The translations under genes were made by a program, and so were the position numbers. A stretch of 64,000 nucleotides of DNA, taken from positions 34,299,340 through 34,363,339 of the forward strand of contig NC_059077.1 in assembly GCF_020497125.1 (NCBI RefSeq). Reading direction: 5' to 3'. How positions within the stretch are numbered: position 1 is the stretch's first letter; each line of letters opens with the position of its first letter. Under the pieces are notes generated by a model. The model did not search any database. It worked only from the letters and a program-made list of their open reading frames with translations, and was not told where the DNA came from. Source of the DNA: Mauremys mutica (taxonomy: Eukaryota > Chordata > Testudines > Geoemydidae). Shown here one piece after another: positions 1 to 12,500 of this stretch.

Positions 1-297
1 CGCCCCCCGTCCCCGGGCGTCCGAGCTGATCGCAGCACCGCCGCCAGATCTCGATCCCGATCTCGCTCACGGCACCGCTCTCCACCGCACCGGGCACGAC
101 GATCCACGTCAAGACGACGCTCCCCGTCTCCTCGCCGGTCGCAGTCCTGGTACCGCTCCCAGTCGCGGTACCGGTCGCACTCCCGGCGACGTTCCAAGTC
201 CTGGTCGCCGAGTCGCCGGCACCGTACCAGGTCCGGCTCCAGGCACCGCGAGAGGCGTCGAGAGTCACGTAGTCGCTCCAGGCGCCGCCGCACGATA
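1..297 (+). other. Partial arginine/serine-rich open frame, cut by the left edge
   Basis: Frame 1 is open from base 1 to a stop at 376-378. Up to about residue 98 it is dominated by Arg-Ser, Ser-Arg and Arg-Arg pairs with scattered Tyr, His and Trp. The DNA here is strongly C/G-rich, and composition changes abruptly near 298, where a dispersed repeat begins. There is no ATG, so any coding sequence would start outside the window. RS-rich stretches occur in SR splicing factors and also in some retroelement-derived proteins. I cannot tell which this is, or whether it is a retrocopy. No clear splice donor is visible at the boundary. The open frame could also be a by-product of a CG-rich repeat that happens to read as RS. 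Confidence 0.4.
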
Positions 298-420
298 GTG
301 CTTAAGGGCCTATCTGAGACAGAGCCCCATTGTGCTAGGCCCTGTATAACACAGGGCAGCAGACAGTACCTGCCCTGAAGAGCTTACAATGTAAATAGAC
401 AAGACAGACACATGGTGGGT
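298..420. repeat. Dispersed ancient repeat fragment (copy also at 28488-28606)
   Basis: The block contains a phrase ending in 'gagcttacaatgtaaa' and another reading 'ccattgtgctaggccctg'. Both recur with modest divergence at 28488-28606. The sharing is visible directly. Assignment to an old amniote LINE/SINE family is from memory and weak. Confidence 0.45.
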
Positions 421-1345
421 GACAGGGTTGAACACACTAGCAGAGTGAACAATCTGATGATAGTAAATACCATGGGTTTGTTTTATTTTTAATTCTGATT
501 TGGTTTGGATTTGGTGGGTATGTTTTTCCTCTATGGATTATATCAGGACAGTTTGTGTAAGTAGTCAATACTCTGTTCATAATTCAAACATGTCTTTTAT
601 GACTGGTTATCTGAGTTTGGTTTTGTGAAGATAAGCAACAGGCAGAACCTAAAGCTGGTCTTTTACAAACAGATAACATTGACTTCAGTGGGCTTTGAAT
701 CAGGCCCATATTTTAGAAGGGAATGCTGAAAGTTTTTGCATTTAAAATAATATATAAGAGCTTAGACCAGCCAGTATGTGTTGGATCAGTCTGTAGTGGA
801 GCTGCATGAAAAGGTTTGAAATGGCAATACAGAAGATCCATCAAGAGAGTAAAGGTAAGTAAATCCTAGACTAAGTATTAATAAATCCTTGATGCAAGAT
901 AAACATTTTGTAATGCATTCTTTATTGAAGGAATTGCTTCACAGGTGGAACATAGTAGAAGTAATAGGTGATTTTAAGGAGAGCTGTATTTATATTCATG
1001 GTTGTAACTGGCTTGTGGAATCTTCTGTTATCCCCATACATATCACTTATATATTTTAAAATATGTTAGCAGAGCTTTTAATTTACATCTTCCAGACCTA
1101 AAGAAGCATCAATTATTTTACACAAGTTCTTGAACATGGGCATGGTGAAGGCCTTATACCAGTAATGCATATGAGAGTCTCACAACAGATGAGACACCCC
1201 CAGCAAATTTTTATTCTGATCAATAAGGAGTAATGACAGATCATTAAGACATTTGTGGCTATAAACTATTGCAATTTTCTGCTCCCAATTTTTTAAATCT
1301 CTTGACAGCTTCACTGTACATGCCAAAAATGACCAATATCAGTTG
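421..1345. other. No gene recognised; AT-rich non-coding
   Basis: AT-rich sequence with stops in all frames. I see no recognisable gene, RNA or mobile-element boundary. Confidence 0.6.
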
Positions 1346-1353
1346 TATGCGAG

Positions 1354-1757
1354 CAGGGGCGGCTCTAGAAAATAGGCTGCCCCAAGCAGCGCGGTGTGCT
1401 GCGCCGCCCTTCCTCGGTCCCGCGGCGGGTCCCCTCTTCCCGCGGCTCCGGTTGAGCTCCCGCGGCAGGTCCACCGGAGTCCCGGGACGAGCGGACCTCC
1501 CGCGGGCACGGCTGCGGACGGTTCGCGGGTCCGGCGGCTCCGCTTGAGCTGCCGCAGTCATGCCTGCGGGAGGTCCAGCCGAGCCGCGGGACGAGCGCCC
1601 CCTCCGCAGTCATGCCTGCGGCAGGTCCGCTCGTCCGCGGCTCCGGTGGACCTGCCGCAGGCATGACTGCGGCAGGTCCACCGGCCCAGCCTGCCGCCCC
1701 CTAGATTTGGCCGCCCTAGGCAACAGCTTGGTTTGCTGGTGCCTAGAGCCGCCCCTG
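1354..1757. mobile_element. Non-autonomous hAT-type element, CpG-dense
   Basis: The ends are perfect 15-bp terminal inverted repeats (TIRs): caggggcggctctag at the left and its complement at the right. The octamer tatgcgag is duplicated exactly at 1346-1353 and 1758-1765, an 8-bp TSD typical of hAT transposases. The interior is GC-rich, with several palindromic blocks built around 'gccgcagtcatgcctgcggcaggtcc'-like phrases. There is no transposase, so the element must have been moved in trans. Open frames on both strands here are composition artefacts. Confidence 0.9.
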
Positions 1758-2130
1758 TATGCGAGAGAACTGTGTAGTGGGAAAGTTTCTCTCTCTCACT
1801 AACAGAAGTTACCTCACCCACTTTGTCTCGCCACTATCAGTTGGCCACTTTACTCATTAATCCCAGATAGAATAAATGTAACCTTGCTGATGTTATGTAG
1901 GCTCTCAGGGTAACACTGAAAACTAGTCTGTGTCCTGTATTAATTCAGCTTCATTTATTCAGAAACATCCCTCTATCTTCAGAGTATTCTCCTTTTAGTC
2001 CCTATCTCATTTTGTCCATGGGCGTCAGGTTTGTATAATTTTTGGTAGTGCCCAGAACGGGTCCAAGGCCCGTCCCTCCCACACCTGCCTTGTAAGCCGA
2101 CATATATTTTTTAAAATAATGTAAAAATGT

Positions 2131-2420
2131 GAGGGCTCTGGGGTGGGGCTGGGGATGAAGGGTTTGGGGTGTGGGAGGGGCTCAGGCAGAGGGTTGAGGT
2201 GCGGGGGTGAGGGCTGCGGGGTGGAGCTGGGGATGAAGGGTTTGGGGTGTGGGAGGGGCTCAGGCAGAGGGTTGAGGTGCGGGGGTGAGGGCTGCAGGGT
2301 GGGGCTGGGGATGAGGGGCTCAGGGCTAGGGCAGAGGGTTGGGGTGTGTGTGGGGGGTAAGGGCTCTGGTTGGGGGGTGCAGGCTCTGGGGTGGGGCAGG
2401 GCTGGGGACGAGGAGTTGGG
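2131..2420. repeat. G-rich minisatellite, 78-bp period
   Basis: The phrase 'ggggatgaag' or a near variant starts at 2151, 2229 and 2307, giving a 78-bp period. The first two units are almost identical. The third diverges and runs into irregular G-rich sequence up to about 2420. The long proline-rich frame on the minus strand across this block is a consequence of the repeat. Similar G-rich phrases occur near 26500-26930 and, in complement, 23830-23990. Confidence 0.85.
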
Positions 2421-2734
2421 GATGCAGGCAGGCTGTCCCCAGCTGGGGCAAGGAGGAGGATTCCCCCCAGCACTCCCCCCACCAGCAGCAGCGAGCTCTG
2501 GGGGAGGGGCCCTCCTCTTCCCCCTGGCAGCACATTCACCTCTCACCACTGTCACTGCACGTGCTCCTGGGGCCCCTCACAGGTCCAGGAAGCCCCCTTA
2601 CCTTCCCTGTGGTGGGTGCGGAGGGGGGGCTGCCTCATGCCCAGCGTGGGGCAGGAGTGGTGACTGAGTGGGGGGGGCCCCTGTGGTGTTGGAGTGTCCG
2701 GCTGGAAAAGGGAAGTGTCCATTCGTCTGAGCAG

Positions 2735-2910
2735 GGCCATCCTTAGGCATACACAGCATATGCAGCTGCATAGGGCACCATGAAATTTGGGGCACCAAAT
2801 TGCCCCAAATTTCATGGTGCCCTAGGCAGCTGTGTGCTGCATATGTGGCAGCACCAGCCCCAGTGACCAGCCCTATCCATCGGCCGTCCCTAGGAGTGTG
2901 CGGGGCCCCG
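2735..2910. mobile_element. Palindromic hAT-like miniature element, boundaries uncertain
   Basis: A sequence starting 'cagggccatccttaggcat' leads into a strong hairpin: 'agggcaccatgaaatttgg' pairs with its complement about 10 bases later. The start resembles hAT termini and the start-like sequence near 25203 ('caggactggccttagg'). I could not find a matching right end or TSD, so the right boundary is a guess. Confidence 0.5.
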
Positions 2911-5400
2911 GACAACTCCCTCTGCCCTGCCTCTTACCCTTCCCCTCTGCTCTGCCCCTGGCCCGCCCTCATTCCACCTCTTCCCTCAGCGACCCCCCAC
3001 TCACCGGCAGTGGCGGGAAGTGGAGCAACCCAACCCCAGCCTGCTCTACTCCGCCAGGTCCCAGACGCGGCGCTCCACTTCCCGCCGCCAGTGAGTGCGA
3101 GGAAAGGATCGCCCCACCCCCACTAGCAGCGGGAAGCGGAGAGATGCGACCCCAGCCTGCTCCGCTTCCCTTGCCCCGGCCCCAGCCATGTTGCTCAGGT
3201 TGGGAAAAGGACTAGCCCCGGCTCTCACCGGCGGCAGGAAGTGGAGCGCCGCAGCTGGGAGCTGGCGGAGTAGAGCGGGGCCGGGCTGCTCTGCTTCCGA
3301 CCGCTGCTGGTGAGTGTGTGTGTGGGATCCCTTCCCCCAAGCCCTCTCCCCCTAGGGACACAGCTGGGGCCAGGCCGGGGGAGAGACCCGGCCCTGAACA
3401 TTGGTGGAGCTGGGCCTCCGTGCCCTGAATATTGCTGGAGCATGAGCACCATGGGCCCATATAACTCGCTGCCCCTGATTTTGTTCTCTGCCCACTACTG
3501 TTCATCACATTCAAGGAAACGTAGGTGCAAATAGTGAGCCTTTTAAAAAATGGATCCATAATTAAGAGCTCATCTTCTAATCATTACATTTTGGGTTTCT
3601 TGGTGGTTCAAAAATAAGTTACTGTTCTAAGAAAATGTCTGGTTCGAAAGCATCTCTAAAAATGAGTCTCTGGAGTGTGATAAGTGATTTAGGTTGGCTA
3701 TGAGGAGCTCTCTTCACTTCCCAGCTGCTGCCATTCATGCTCAAAGCTGAGGTCACTGTGACAGCCTGGCAATAGTGTGTCTTGTACGGACCACATGAAA
3801 GGTTATGCACCTTTTGGCCATACCATCAAGCAAAGCAATGGGTCCTGCAGACCTGCAGGATTTGCTTGCCAGTACATGAATCTCTGGCATGGTTTGCAGC
3901 AGTTCAATGGTAATAACTGACCTCTTCATGATTCATAGAGAATTTTTCATACCTTGAATGAAAAAAGACCCATCTACGTCAAACACTCATTTTCCAGGAA
4001 AGTTCAAGATGGCTCAGCAAGATTATATCAACAATGGATTGTCTAACCTAAACACTATCTAACTAAAGAGCCCTGGTAGAAGCTGCTGACATTTTATGTG
4101 ATTATGGCCCCTACTTTGCTGAACCATAAACAAATAATATTGCAATAAAATATAAACAGGATGCTGCCCTTTCAGCTGCAGCATTACTTACCAAAAGGTA
4201 CACATTTAAATGGTGTAGCTGTTAAATTAGGCAACAGCAGCAATTTTAGCAATATACTGAGGACATTGTAAGTGGGTCCCACCCCGGTGAAATCAGTCCA
4301 CTTATCCTAGGTCTGAATTTTGGACAGAGGTGTGCAAAACTCTCTGGCTTGGTAACCTCTTCTGAAGGGCTTAGTTCCACAAGTTGGTGCTTTTGTGAGG
4401 TTCACATCAGTTTAGGCTTCATAGGAAACCCAGAAGCAAAAAATCCCTGTCATGTTTCACAACAAAAGCAGAGACTCACTGCTCAATCTCACAATGTACA
4501 GTGGGATATAGTGGGGCCTTCTGCACTGCCAAACCTAAGAGCTCACAAGTCAGGCCCACAAAATCATGGTTCTCTTTTGTTTTTAAATGGTTCTTTGCTT
4601 TCTCAGCCTTTAGGGTGAACTCATGTCATGTTTTTAAGCTTTTCTTTGTAACAGTGAGGGTTGGAAAGATATTCTTTTTTAAGTGAAAGCTGAGATGCTC
4701 TTAACTCCAACAGCTGGGTTTGTAAGAAGTACACTAAATATTGCAAGACTTGGCAACATTGTGACATTTGAGGAACAAGAACCCAAGAATGGACCAGCTG
4801 GGTGGAGGGGGCTATTCATGGAAGCAGAAAGTCTCTTGGCTTCCTCTGCAGCACACAGCCAAGTCTCCTGTGTGAAGAGTTGGGGGTGCAGGGGGAAGGG
4901 AGACGAGGGCCTAGCTGGGTTGAAACAAACCAGAAAACAGTTGAGCCCCAAATTCTGAGAAAGTGGCTGGAAGTTTCACTGGACCATCATGAGTTTTGGG
5001 GTCATGATGTAAGCAGAGTCTGAATGAGCTCTCCCCTGACATCTAGTGGTGAGCTGTGGGGAAAGACTTCAGAAACTGATCTCATTTGCTTGGACACACC
5101 CTCCCTGTCTAGGTGCTCAGCATGATGGGATTGTTTGCCCAAATGATCACTTGTGGCTGCTGTTGGATCCCCAGTCTCCTTGTTATTAGGAGTAATACAG
5201 AGTTGTTATCCTTGTTGTGTGAACCGAGGGCAGCAGAACTGTACCTGGCATACCCCGATGGAGGGACTTGCCCTCAACTGAACAGCACTTGCTAGGCAGG
5301 GGACATGGGTTCCAAAGCCCAATGGGAGGCTGGGGTTAGGTATTTGTACTTGGTGGTGTTGGGCCTGCTTAAGGGTTTTAGATGCCATTTGACCTTTCCT
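2911..5400. other. No gene recognised
   Basis: GC-rich, repeat-like sequence to about 3475, with short direct and inverted phrases related to neighbouring blocks. From there to 5400 it is ordinary mixed-composition non-coding DNA. Open frames are short and unrecognised. Confidence 0.5.
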
Positions 5401-6085
5401 TTCTCCCTGGTATAATAAATGAGCTGTGTTTGGGGCGGGGCTGAAGACATCTTGGCAAGTGGGCACCTGCTGGAGAAGTGCAGTAAGCAGCTAGCAGGGT
5501 GGCTGGTGGAGAGGCATGGCAAGCGGCTAGCAGGGAAGCTGGCAGAAAGGGTCAGAGTAGAGTCCCGCCGAGGTGCGGCAATCGGCTGTTGGGGCGATGA
5601 GCAAGTAAGATGTCTCCCTACCTACCTCTCCACACAGGGTGGGAGGTGAACTCTGGGGATGAACCTCTGAACTCTGGGGCTGCACTGGACAAGGACAGTA
5701 ACTATGAGAGGGATACAGAGAAGGGACTGGCACATTAAAGGGACTCTTGGGTTGCTGAATTTAAGACCCTGAAGGGAAAAGGACACTGCCCAATTTACTT
5801 GGGGGTGGGTCTTTTGCTCATGGTTTGTGTTTATGAACCCTAGTTGTGGTGTTTTCCCAAATTAATGCTGAGTTAATTCTCCCCTTTTATTAAATTTTTT
5901 TGCTACACTTAGACTCTGTGCTTGCGAGAGGGGAAGTATTGCCTCTTAGAGGCACCCAGGGGGTGGTATGTAATTGTCTTAAATCACTGGGTGGGGGCTG
6001 GAGCCGATTTTGTGTTGTATTTGTTGAAAAGGAACCCCTAGATACTGAACCCGGCCCTTGTTGCTGCTGGCTCCACCGGGCAGAA
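5400..6085 (+). repeat. Possible LTR or other retroelement remnant
   Basis: The stretch has a distinctive composition. It includes a 'ttttattaaatttttttgc' tract that could serve as a polyadenylation region, followed by an organised GC-richer segment ending near 'ccgggcagaata'. I recognise the overall pattern only loosely, as a dispersed reptile LTR-like repeat. No partner LTR, primer-binding site or TSD is visible here. Confidence 0.3.
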
Positions 6086-7264
6086 TAATAAAAATGTAAT
6101 TTAAAAATTCCTGAGTTTATGATGACCTTTGGTTTCAGAAGAATAGCTATAAAAAATCTTGTGCAGGTTTAGTTGTGAATCTGAGGGGAAAGTAGATCTG
6201 AATTTGCAAGCCACAATGGGTCAGTGGTGGGAAAGGTTTTTGCCAGTGGGTTTAAAAATCTCACACAGGAGTCACTTTTTCTTTTACAGTATAAATAAAT
6301 AAATACAGGTGGAGTACCTTGTACTAAAACATCAGACAGAATTGCAGACCTTTTGGTGATGACTGCATCTGAAATGTTAGATCAAAGAATCTAACCAGGA
6401 GGGCAAAGCCAAAGGGCTGTTGCAGGCAGTGGATGATAATAACCCGGAGGTGTGTGGTTTGTTTGTTTGTTTTGCTGTTGCTAAAGTCTAGATCTGCTGG
6501 TGTTCTCCCGCCCTATATGTGCTGTAAAAGACCAGTTGTTGTATGTTGTTGTTTTTTTCCTTTGCTGCACTTGCATTCCACTCAGCGAAGGCATGGGGAA
6601 GGCTTTCCAATGTCTCAGAGGCAAGGGATACAGCAGCCTGATGAAAGTTTTAGGGTCACTAGCTGAGTGTGAGCATAACACTTTTATCATTCTCTTCTTT
6701 TCTGACTAGAAGTGTTGCCACCTCTCATGATTTTTTTTTCCATGTCTCAAGATATTTGATATTTTACTTAAAAGCCCAGTTTCTGGAGTCTTGTAAATAT
6801 ATGATTACCTCAGGTTTCTTTTTCTTTAAAAAAATAAAATAAAATGCATTTCTAGTCCTCATCACTGGAAAACATGAAGACCAAAGGCTCAAAATCCATC
6901 AGGCAAACAGAGAACCATACATTTATTATTTTGAATATCTTGTGACTTTTTTTTAAGCCAATCTCATGATTTTTGAATTCTTGAGGTTTCAGCACATAAT
7001 TTTATGCTTGATACTGATGTTTAATAACAATTCTGTCATTCTTGTTGGCTTAGATGTCTAAAATACTGAAGAATGCACCCATCCTAGGCTTTGGACACCT
7101 TGCCATTAATTTAAAGTGCAAAATAGTTTTTTTTTTAATTTTAGTTAGTCTCTGGAACTGAGATTTGATTAAATTGTTTTATAAATAGCAAAAGGGTGGT
7201 ACAGCATGGGGTGCAATGCATTATTGTGGAGAGAGAACAGCAAAGTGCATATAATAGAACTGGT
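6086..7264. other. No gene recognised; AT-rich
   Basis: AT-rich, with homopolymer runs. Two phrases 'tctcatgattttt' near 6722 and 6961 hint at an old repeat. Nothing else is supportable. Confidence 0.5.
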
Positions 7265-7715
7265 AGGAAAGTGTTGTTTTTTCTTGCTGAAAATTTTGAC
7301 ATTTTGGTGAAAATTGAAAACCAAAATATTTCTGTTCCACCATAGTACTGGCAGCTTGTGTGTCTCATGATGTTCTTCTCTATAGGCCAGGCTCCCTGAT
7401 TGGACTACATCTCCGATGCTGCACCATGCTCTCTCCTCTTGATGAGGTGGCATTAGGGGCTCATCTGGCTGCAGTGCATCATGGGAGATGCAATCTGACC
7501 AGGGAGCCTGGTCTATACAGGTTAATGGGGACATGAAGCAATGTGGGATCATATCCAAATTCAAATATTTCAGTTTTCAGGTGCATAATTTTTCCAATGA
7601 CAAATTTTCTGCAGTAAACAGGCACTTTTTCAAGAAAAGTGTGATTGTCAAAAAACCCAGTTTTCCATTGAAAACAGTTTTAATAGAAAATTTTCTGCCA
7701 GCCCTAGTGCAGTCC
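7265..7715. mobile_element. Palindromic MITE-like repeat
   Basis: The centre is a long imperfect inverted repeat. 'taggccaggctccctgattg' near 7382 pairs with the complement lying near 7490-7520. The outer parts are A/T-rich 'gaaaattt' phrases, and the right end reads 'ttttctgccagccctagtg'. That right end is shared with the element ending near 49415 ('ttttctggccagccctagtg'). The terminal phrase suggests a hAT-like family. I could not define a TSD. Confidence 0.55.
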
Positions 7716-8839
7716 CAGTTAAGTAGAGACATAAACAATGGTGTAAATTACACAGTGGATGTCATTTGGTGAGTAACTTTCCCCTAGTTGGCATTAAGTG
7801 GGTGTGTAAAATAATTTAATATGCTAAAGGTACACAATGGGGGTTGTGCAGGAAAAGCAAATAAAGGTATAAAATAAAATATTTCATCAGTTACTCATCT
7901 GTTTTCTCATCAACTTACATCACTATTTCTCATTGATAGATTTGGCCCTTAAGAGTTGTTCCTGCTTACCCCAGTTCTGAAATTTTAGGCCATTGTCTTC
8001 GAGCTGATTAGAAGGTTTCAACAACCAATGACTACCAATTAATTTATTATATGGTTTTGACTATACCTAACATGTGCCTAGAACTCCTCAAATAACATGC
8101 AACCTATTGCAGAACTACTGAGTGTCCATTTAGCAAGTCTAAAACTGTCATGTATATAACCATATTTTCTTTGTTCTTGACCTTTATATGATGCATTTTA
8201 AGGGTGACAATATAATACACATTGCATTTTGATTACTGTGATAGAGACTGAATGGTGCAGTGTACATTCATTAACAGGTGCTTACTCATTTCCTGGCTGC
8301 AGGGTCCACCTTTGTAAAGTCTGCTGTTGGGGAAATAATAATTCTATCGCCATTATGCTGTTGTGCTACCTCCTTTTATGGGGTTGATCTTGAATTTAAT
8401 AAGTTGGCCTTGGTGTGTAATTCAGGGAAGGGTTGGGTTGGCTTTATGCCTCAATGACTAGCTGCAGGGAAAGTTGGTGTAGGGAGGCATCTTTCCTCTC
8501 ACCTTTCAAAGACACAGCTTTGAAGACTCCTTCATTGGCACAGTCACTGCTTCTGGATGTTAAGCGTTATCCAAGATAGAACAATTGAACAGTGTGCTCT
8601 GAAAAATGCACAAGCTACCACCGGCTTTGGTCTTTAGCAGACATGGCAGCCACCTGGCTTCACTTTGATAAACATTTTGGGTGATATCCTAGCTCCACTA
8701 AAGTTAATGAGCATTTTACCATTGTCTTCAACAGGGCCAGGATTTCACTGTTTACGTGACAGTTGCACACTTGAGAAAATAGGTGAGATTCAATGAGATT
8801 CAATGCTGCCCCTCCGGACGTAGCGCAGAACTCACTGCC
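7716..8839. other. No gene recognised
   Basis: Non-coding, AT-rich. A phrase near 8730 ('gggccaggatttcac') is the complement of phrases near 18505 and 29727, so it belongs to a short dispersed repeat. Confidence 0.5.
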
Positions 8840-8847
8840 CAGAGAGA

Positions 8848-9505
8848 CAGGGCCGCCCAGAGGATTCCGGGGGTCCGGGGTCTTCGGCGGCGGGGGGCCC
8901 TTCTGTTCCGGGACCCGTCGCCGAAGTGCCCCGAAGACCCGCGGCGGGAGCCCCCCACCGCCGAATTACCGCCGAAGCGGGACCCGCTGCTGAAGTGCAG
9001 CCCGGTCTTCGGCGGTAATTCGGCGGGGGGGGGGTCCCCGCCGCGGGTCTTCGGGGCACTTTGGCGGCGGGTCCCGGAACGGAAGGGGCCCCCCGCCGCC
9101 GAAGACCGGGCTGCGCTTCGGCGGCGGGTCCCGCTTCCCCCCGGCCCCAGCCTCTTACCCCCGGCTCCCTCCTCACCCGGAGTCTCAGCGCCTCGCCGGA
9201 ACAGCCGCAGCGTGTGGCCGGCGGGGCCTGAGTTCCGTCCCGCTCCGAGCCGCGTGGTGAGGGGGCGGGGCTGGGAGCTCCCCGCCGAGCGGAGGGAGCA
9301 GAGCTCAGCCCGGTGCTCCCAGCCCCGCCCCCTCACCACGCAGCTCTGAGCGGGGCGGGGCTCAGGGGCCCCGGCGGAGACTCGGCGCTTGATGCGCTGA
9401 GGCTCCAGGAGAGGGGTGGAGGTAGGAGCCTCCGCTGTTCTCTTGGGGGCCCCTGCGGAGCCCGGGGCAAATTGCCTCCTTTGCCCCCCCCTCTGGGCGG
9501 CCCTG
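8848..9505. mobile_element. CpG-dense non-autonomous hAT-type element
   Basis: Perfect 15-bp TIRs (cagggccgcccagag and its complement) bound the element. The flanking octamer cagagaga is duplicated exactly at 8840-8847 and 9506-9513. The interior is visibly packed with CpG and with inverted 'cttcggcggc' / 'gccgccgaag' blocks. Its right third closely matches the element at 45619-46285, sharing the 'actcggcgcttgatgcgctg' phrase. The 260-aa and 188-aa open frames here follow from low stop-codon density and show no protein domain. Confidence 0.9.
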
Positions 9506-9513
9506 CAGAGAGA

Positions 9514-12500
9514 AGAGGCTGTGGTAGTTTTAAGCCACACTTTCACCCTCCCAATTGTGGGCTTCTCTGCAGCTCCGGGCATAACTTAGCTTGGTGGTCC
9601 TGTCTAAATCACAGCAGCCTGTCCTCAGCTGCCTATGGCTGGAATCTCTGGAATGTTATATGCTGCTGCCGTCCCAGGCACTATGCCAAGACTTACATGG
9701 GGGCCATTAGAAGATAGCCTTCTGACTGCCTCTGCAGTGCCTATATTGAGGGAATATTTCCCCAATCATAGCCCTTTAGGTCCCTTTACACCTCTCTAGC
9801 CCTCTTATGTGGCATACAGGGCCTGGAGCTGGGGTGAGGATGTCACCCAGAGAGTTTTTTGGGTGAGGCTGTGAGACTCTCTCATATTGCATCATTCTCT
9901 TTCCTCTGAGGAGAGAAGGGCTTGTCAAATCCTCTGGACACCATCTGCACTGCTCTGTCACTTGTCCAAAAAGGGTTGGTGGAGAGGACTCTCTTCCGAC
10001 ATGCCTACTGCTCTTATCCCCGCTATCCTAGGAGCCATGACAACAATCTGGGGAGCAAAAGTTAGATACCTCCTATAGTAGTACCTTTATGCTTTAGCCA
10101 TGGCCCATCACTATGGCCTAAAGTTATTTCTTGATGCCATTTTGTTCTTGTGAAAATTACACTCCTGTGCATCCAGAGCATAGATATGAGAAGGATGGAA
10201 ACAGTTCAACATGGAAACCTGAAATTACACTTGTCTGAGGCACAGCATTCAGTTGCATTTAAAGGATTGTTATACAACCCCTTTGAAAGACGGAGAGAAG
10301 AAATCTGTCTGTTTAGATCTGTATTTGTTTTGCTAGCAACCTTGTTACAGTATGCACACTGCAAACCGTCTCAAGTGGCTCCAAAACTATCGAACAGAAA
10401 TAAACAGCTGCAGAATTTAAATTTCTTTGATAACAAGAGAGAGCAGAGAAACAGACTTTCTACCCATCTGGCCTTTTAAAATATGCAATGAGAAGTTCTC
10501 TCTCTGTACGCCCCTTTCACTAAATAAAGCCAAGTTATGCAGGGGGTAATTCTATTTATGTTGCTCTTTTTCATATACACTGGAGGAGTCATTTTGGGTT
10601 CTTTGTGGTATGCATTATACACAAAGGTTTGTTTACTACTCTCAGCAGAACAGCAATGTCAACATTAGCGTAGCTCCCACTCATCTTAAGCCTTCCTCTT
10701 GCTTTATAATTTTCTAAATTTGAATGTTTATATGAAACATTCTATGACGTAAATGCATCCTAGGCTGTTAGCAGATGGAGTTCTAGTCATGTGTCAGAGG
10801 GGAGGTAGTTTTCCAAGGAGGCTTCTTATCTGAGATTTCATACTCCACTGCAAACTCCATCTGGACTAGGAAGAGTTAAAGGTGAAGTCAATCTGTCACT
10901 AAAAAGGTAGCTTTTCATAGGAGTTCAGTCTTGAGTTTCATATCCTTACAATCATGGTAATTTGACTGTTCTGGGTGCATGAATAGTTAGCCTCAAACCC
11001 ACAGGATGTGATTGCAGCATACGCTGCCTTGGATTTTAAAATACAACGTAGATGTACCTTCTGACTCTAAATCAGGCATTGTTAGCCACATACACCACAG
11101 GCACCTCCACTAGGTTAAGATGTGTTCAGTCCCTTTGTAGAATGTGGTTATTGGTACATGCAGGCATGAGAGGAAGTGTGAGGTGTGGGGTTGGTTTTTT
11201 TTTTTTTTTTTTAAGGAAAGGGAGCCTCAGAGGCATATTTTAATGTTCCCCCTTTATTAACTACTGACTAGGAAGGCCGAGTGTTGGACTGACTCCTTGT
11301 TCTACTGGAGGAGGTTTGGATGCAGCACCATCCAGAGCGCATCATTCATACTCCTGGGTCAGTCAGAGGGAGTTGTTTAAGAACAGCACAAAGGTGCTCC
11401 CTTCCCTTGTGGGCTGAGTACACTTCCTCTCAATCACTGCTAGCTGAGGTCCAAGCTGGAGACAAACTCACAACCCTGCCAGACTGTCCCACTTCGCTTA
11501 AATCTTAATGTGTTTTTAACAAATCACCAATATGAGCTCTGTATCTGACGCTTTCCAGTTAGCATAACCTGCAACTGTAGCATCCAATGAATCACCAGCA
11601 TGACCTGGAACTCTGACTTGTTATGTAAAAAATACAACACACGCAAATAGTACATTATTTGGAAATGTTATTTTTGACAGAAATAAAACATTCCTTCAGT
11701 GTGTCATACCCTGACAAAGAGAGGGACTCCATGATCTCCATGAACTAACAGGTCCAACGCAGAGACTTTTTTTCAATATTATGCAAGAAAACATTTTTAA
11801 AAATGTTTACCAAAACACTGTCTGTCCAATTGTATTGGATATTCCCCCTACCCCCTTCAACCAGATAGGTCAAGTTTCTTTGCAATTTATGCAAACAGGA
11901 TGCTTAAAGAAAGCACCTGTGGAGTATTACATCAAAGGACAAACTGGGACTCTAGCATCTAAGCATGTGTTTAATGGAAGGGGGTGGGGGTGGGGACCCA
12001 TATGGGAGCTCATTCCAGCACAGGAAATGCACTTGAATTCTTTCCAGATTTGCTTAATTGTTTGTTTAGACTTTTTTTTTTAATATGCATAATAGTTTCC
12101 CATCTTTGTCCATTGCTCTGGCATATGGAAGTCCCCATATTCAATCTGCTAGCTGTTAGAATGGACAGTAACACGTCTATACCTCACTCTTGCTCCTGTG
12201 TAGTGCCCAGCAAGGAGGTACACTTGGGAGTAAACAACATTCAGTGCTGAGCATAGTCCTCTGCACTAAGCAGAAATCCTGAGCTTTGATCTCAAGGAAT
12301 CTGATTCTGTGCTAATGAGGGTGCTGCAGTGTGGTCACCAAATTCCTCCTACTGGGCAGCAAGATTAACACATAAGGTGGGAACACTGAGCTAAGAACTT
12401 CATTTCCTTGGGCCTATGTTTCCTCATTTCTCTGCCCAGACTCTGCTTTTTTTTTTTTATCCTAATGAGTATGCACAGAGGACACTTGATGATTTCACCC

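Noticed and set aside
2025..2555. 176-aa proline-rich minus-strand frame
   Set aside because: It is the direct translation of the 78-bp minisatellite and its flanks.
8800..9582. 260-aa minus-strand and 188-aa plus-strand open frames
   Set aside because: They overlap the GC-rich hAT-type element on both strands. Low AT content removes stops, the translation is Arg/Pro/Gly-rich, and no domain is visible.
10150..10479. 109-aa open frame as a host exon or gene
   Set aside because: No recognisable motif, codon pattern or splice context. Length is within chance for this much sequence.
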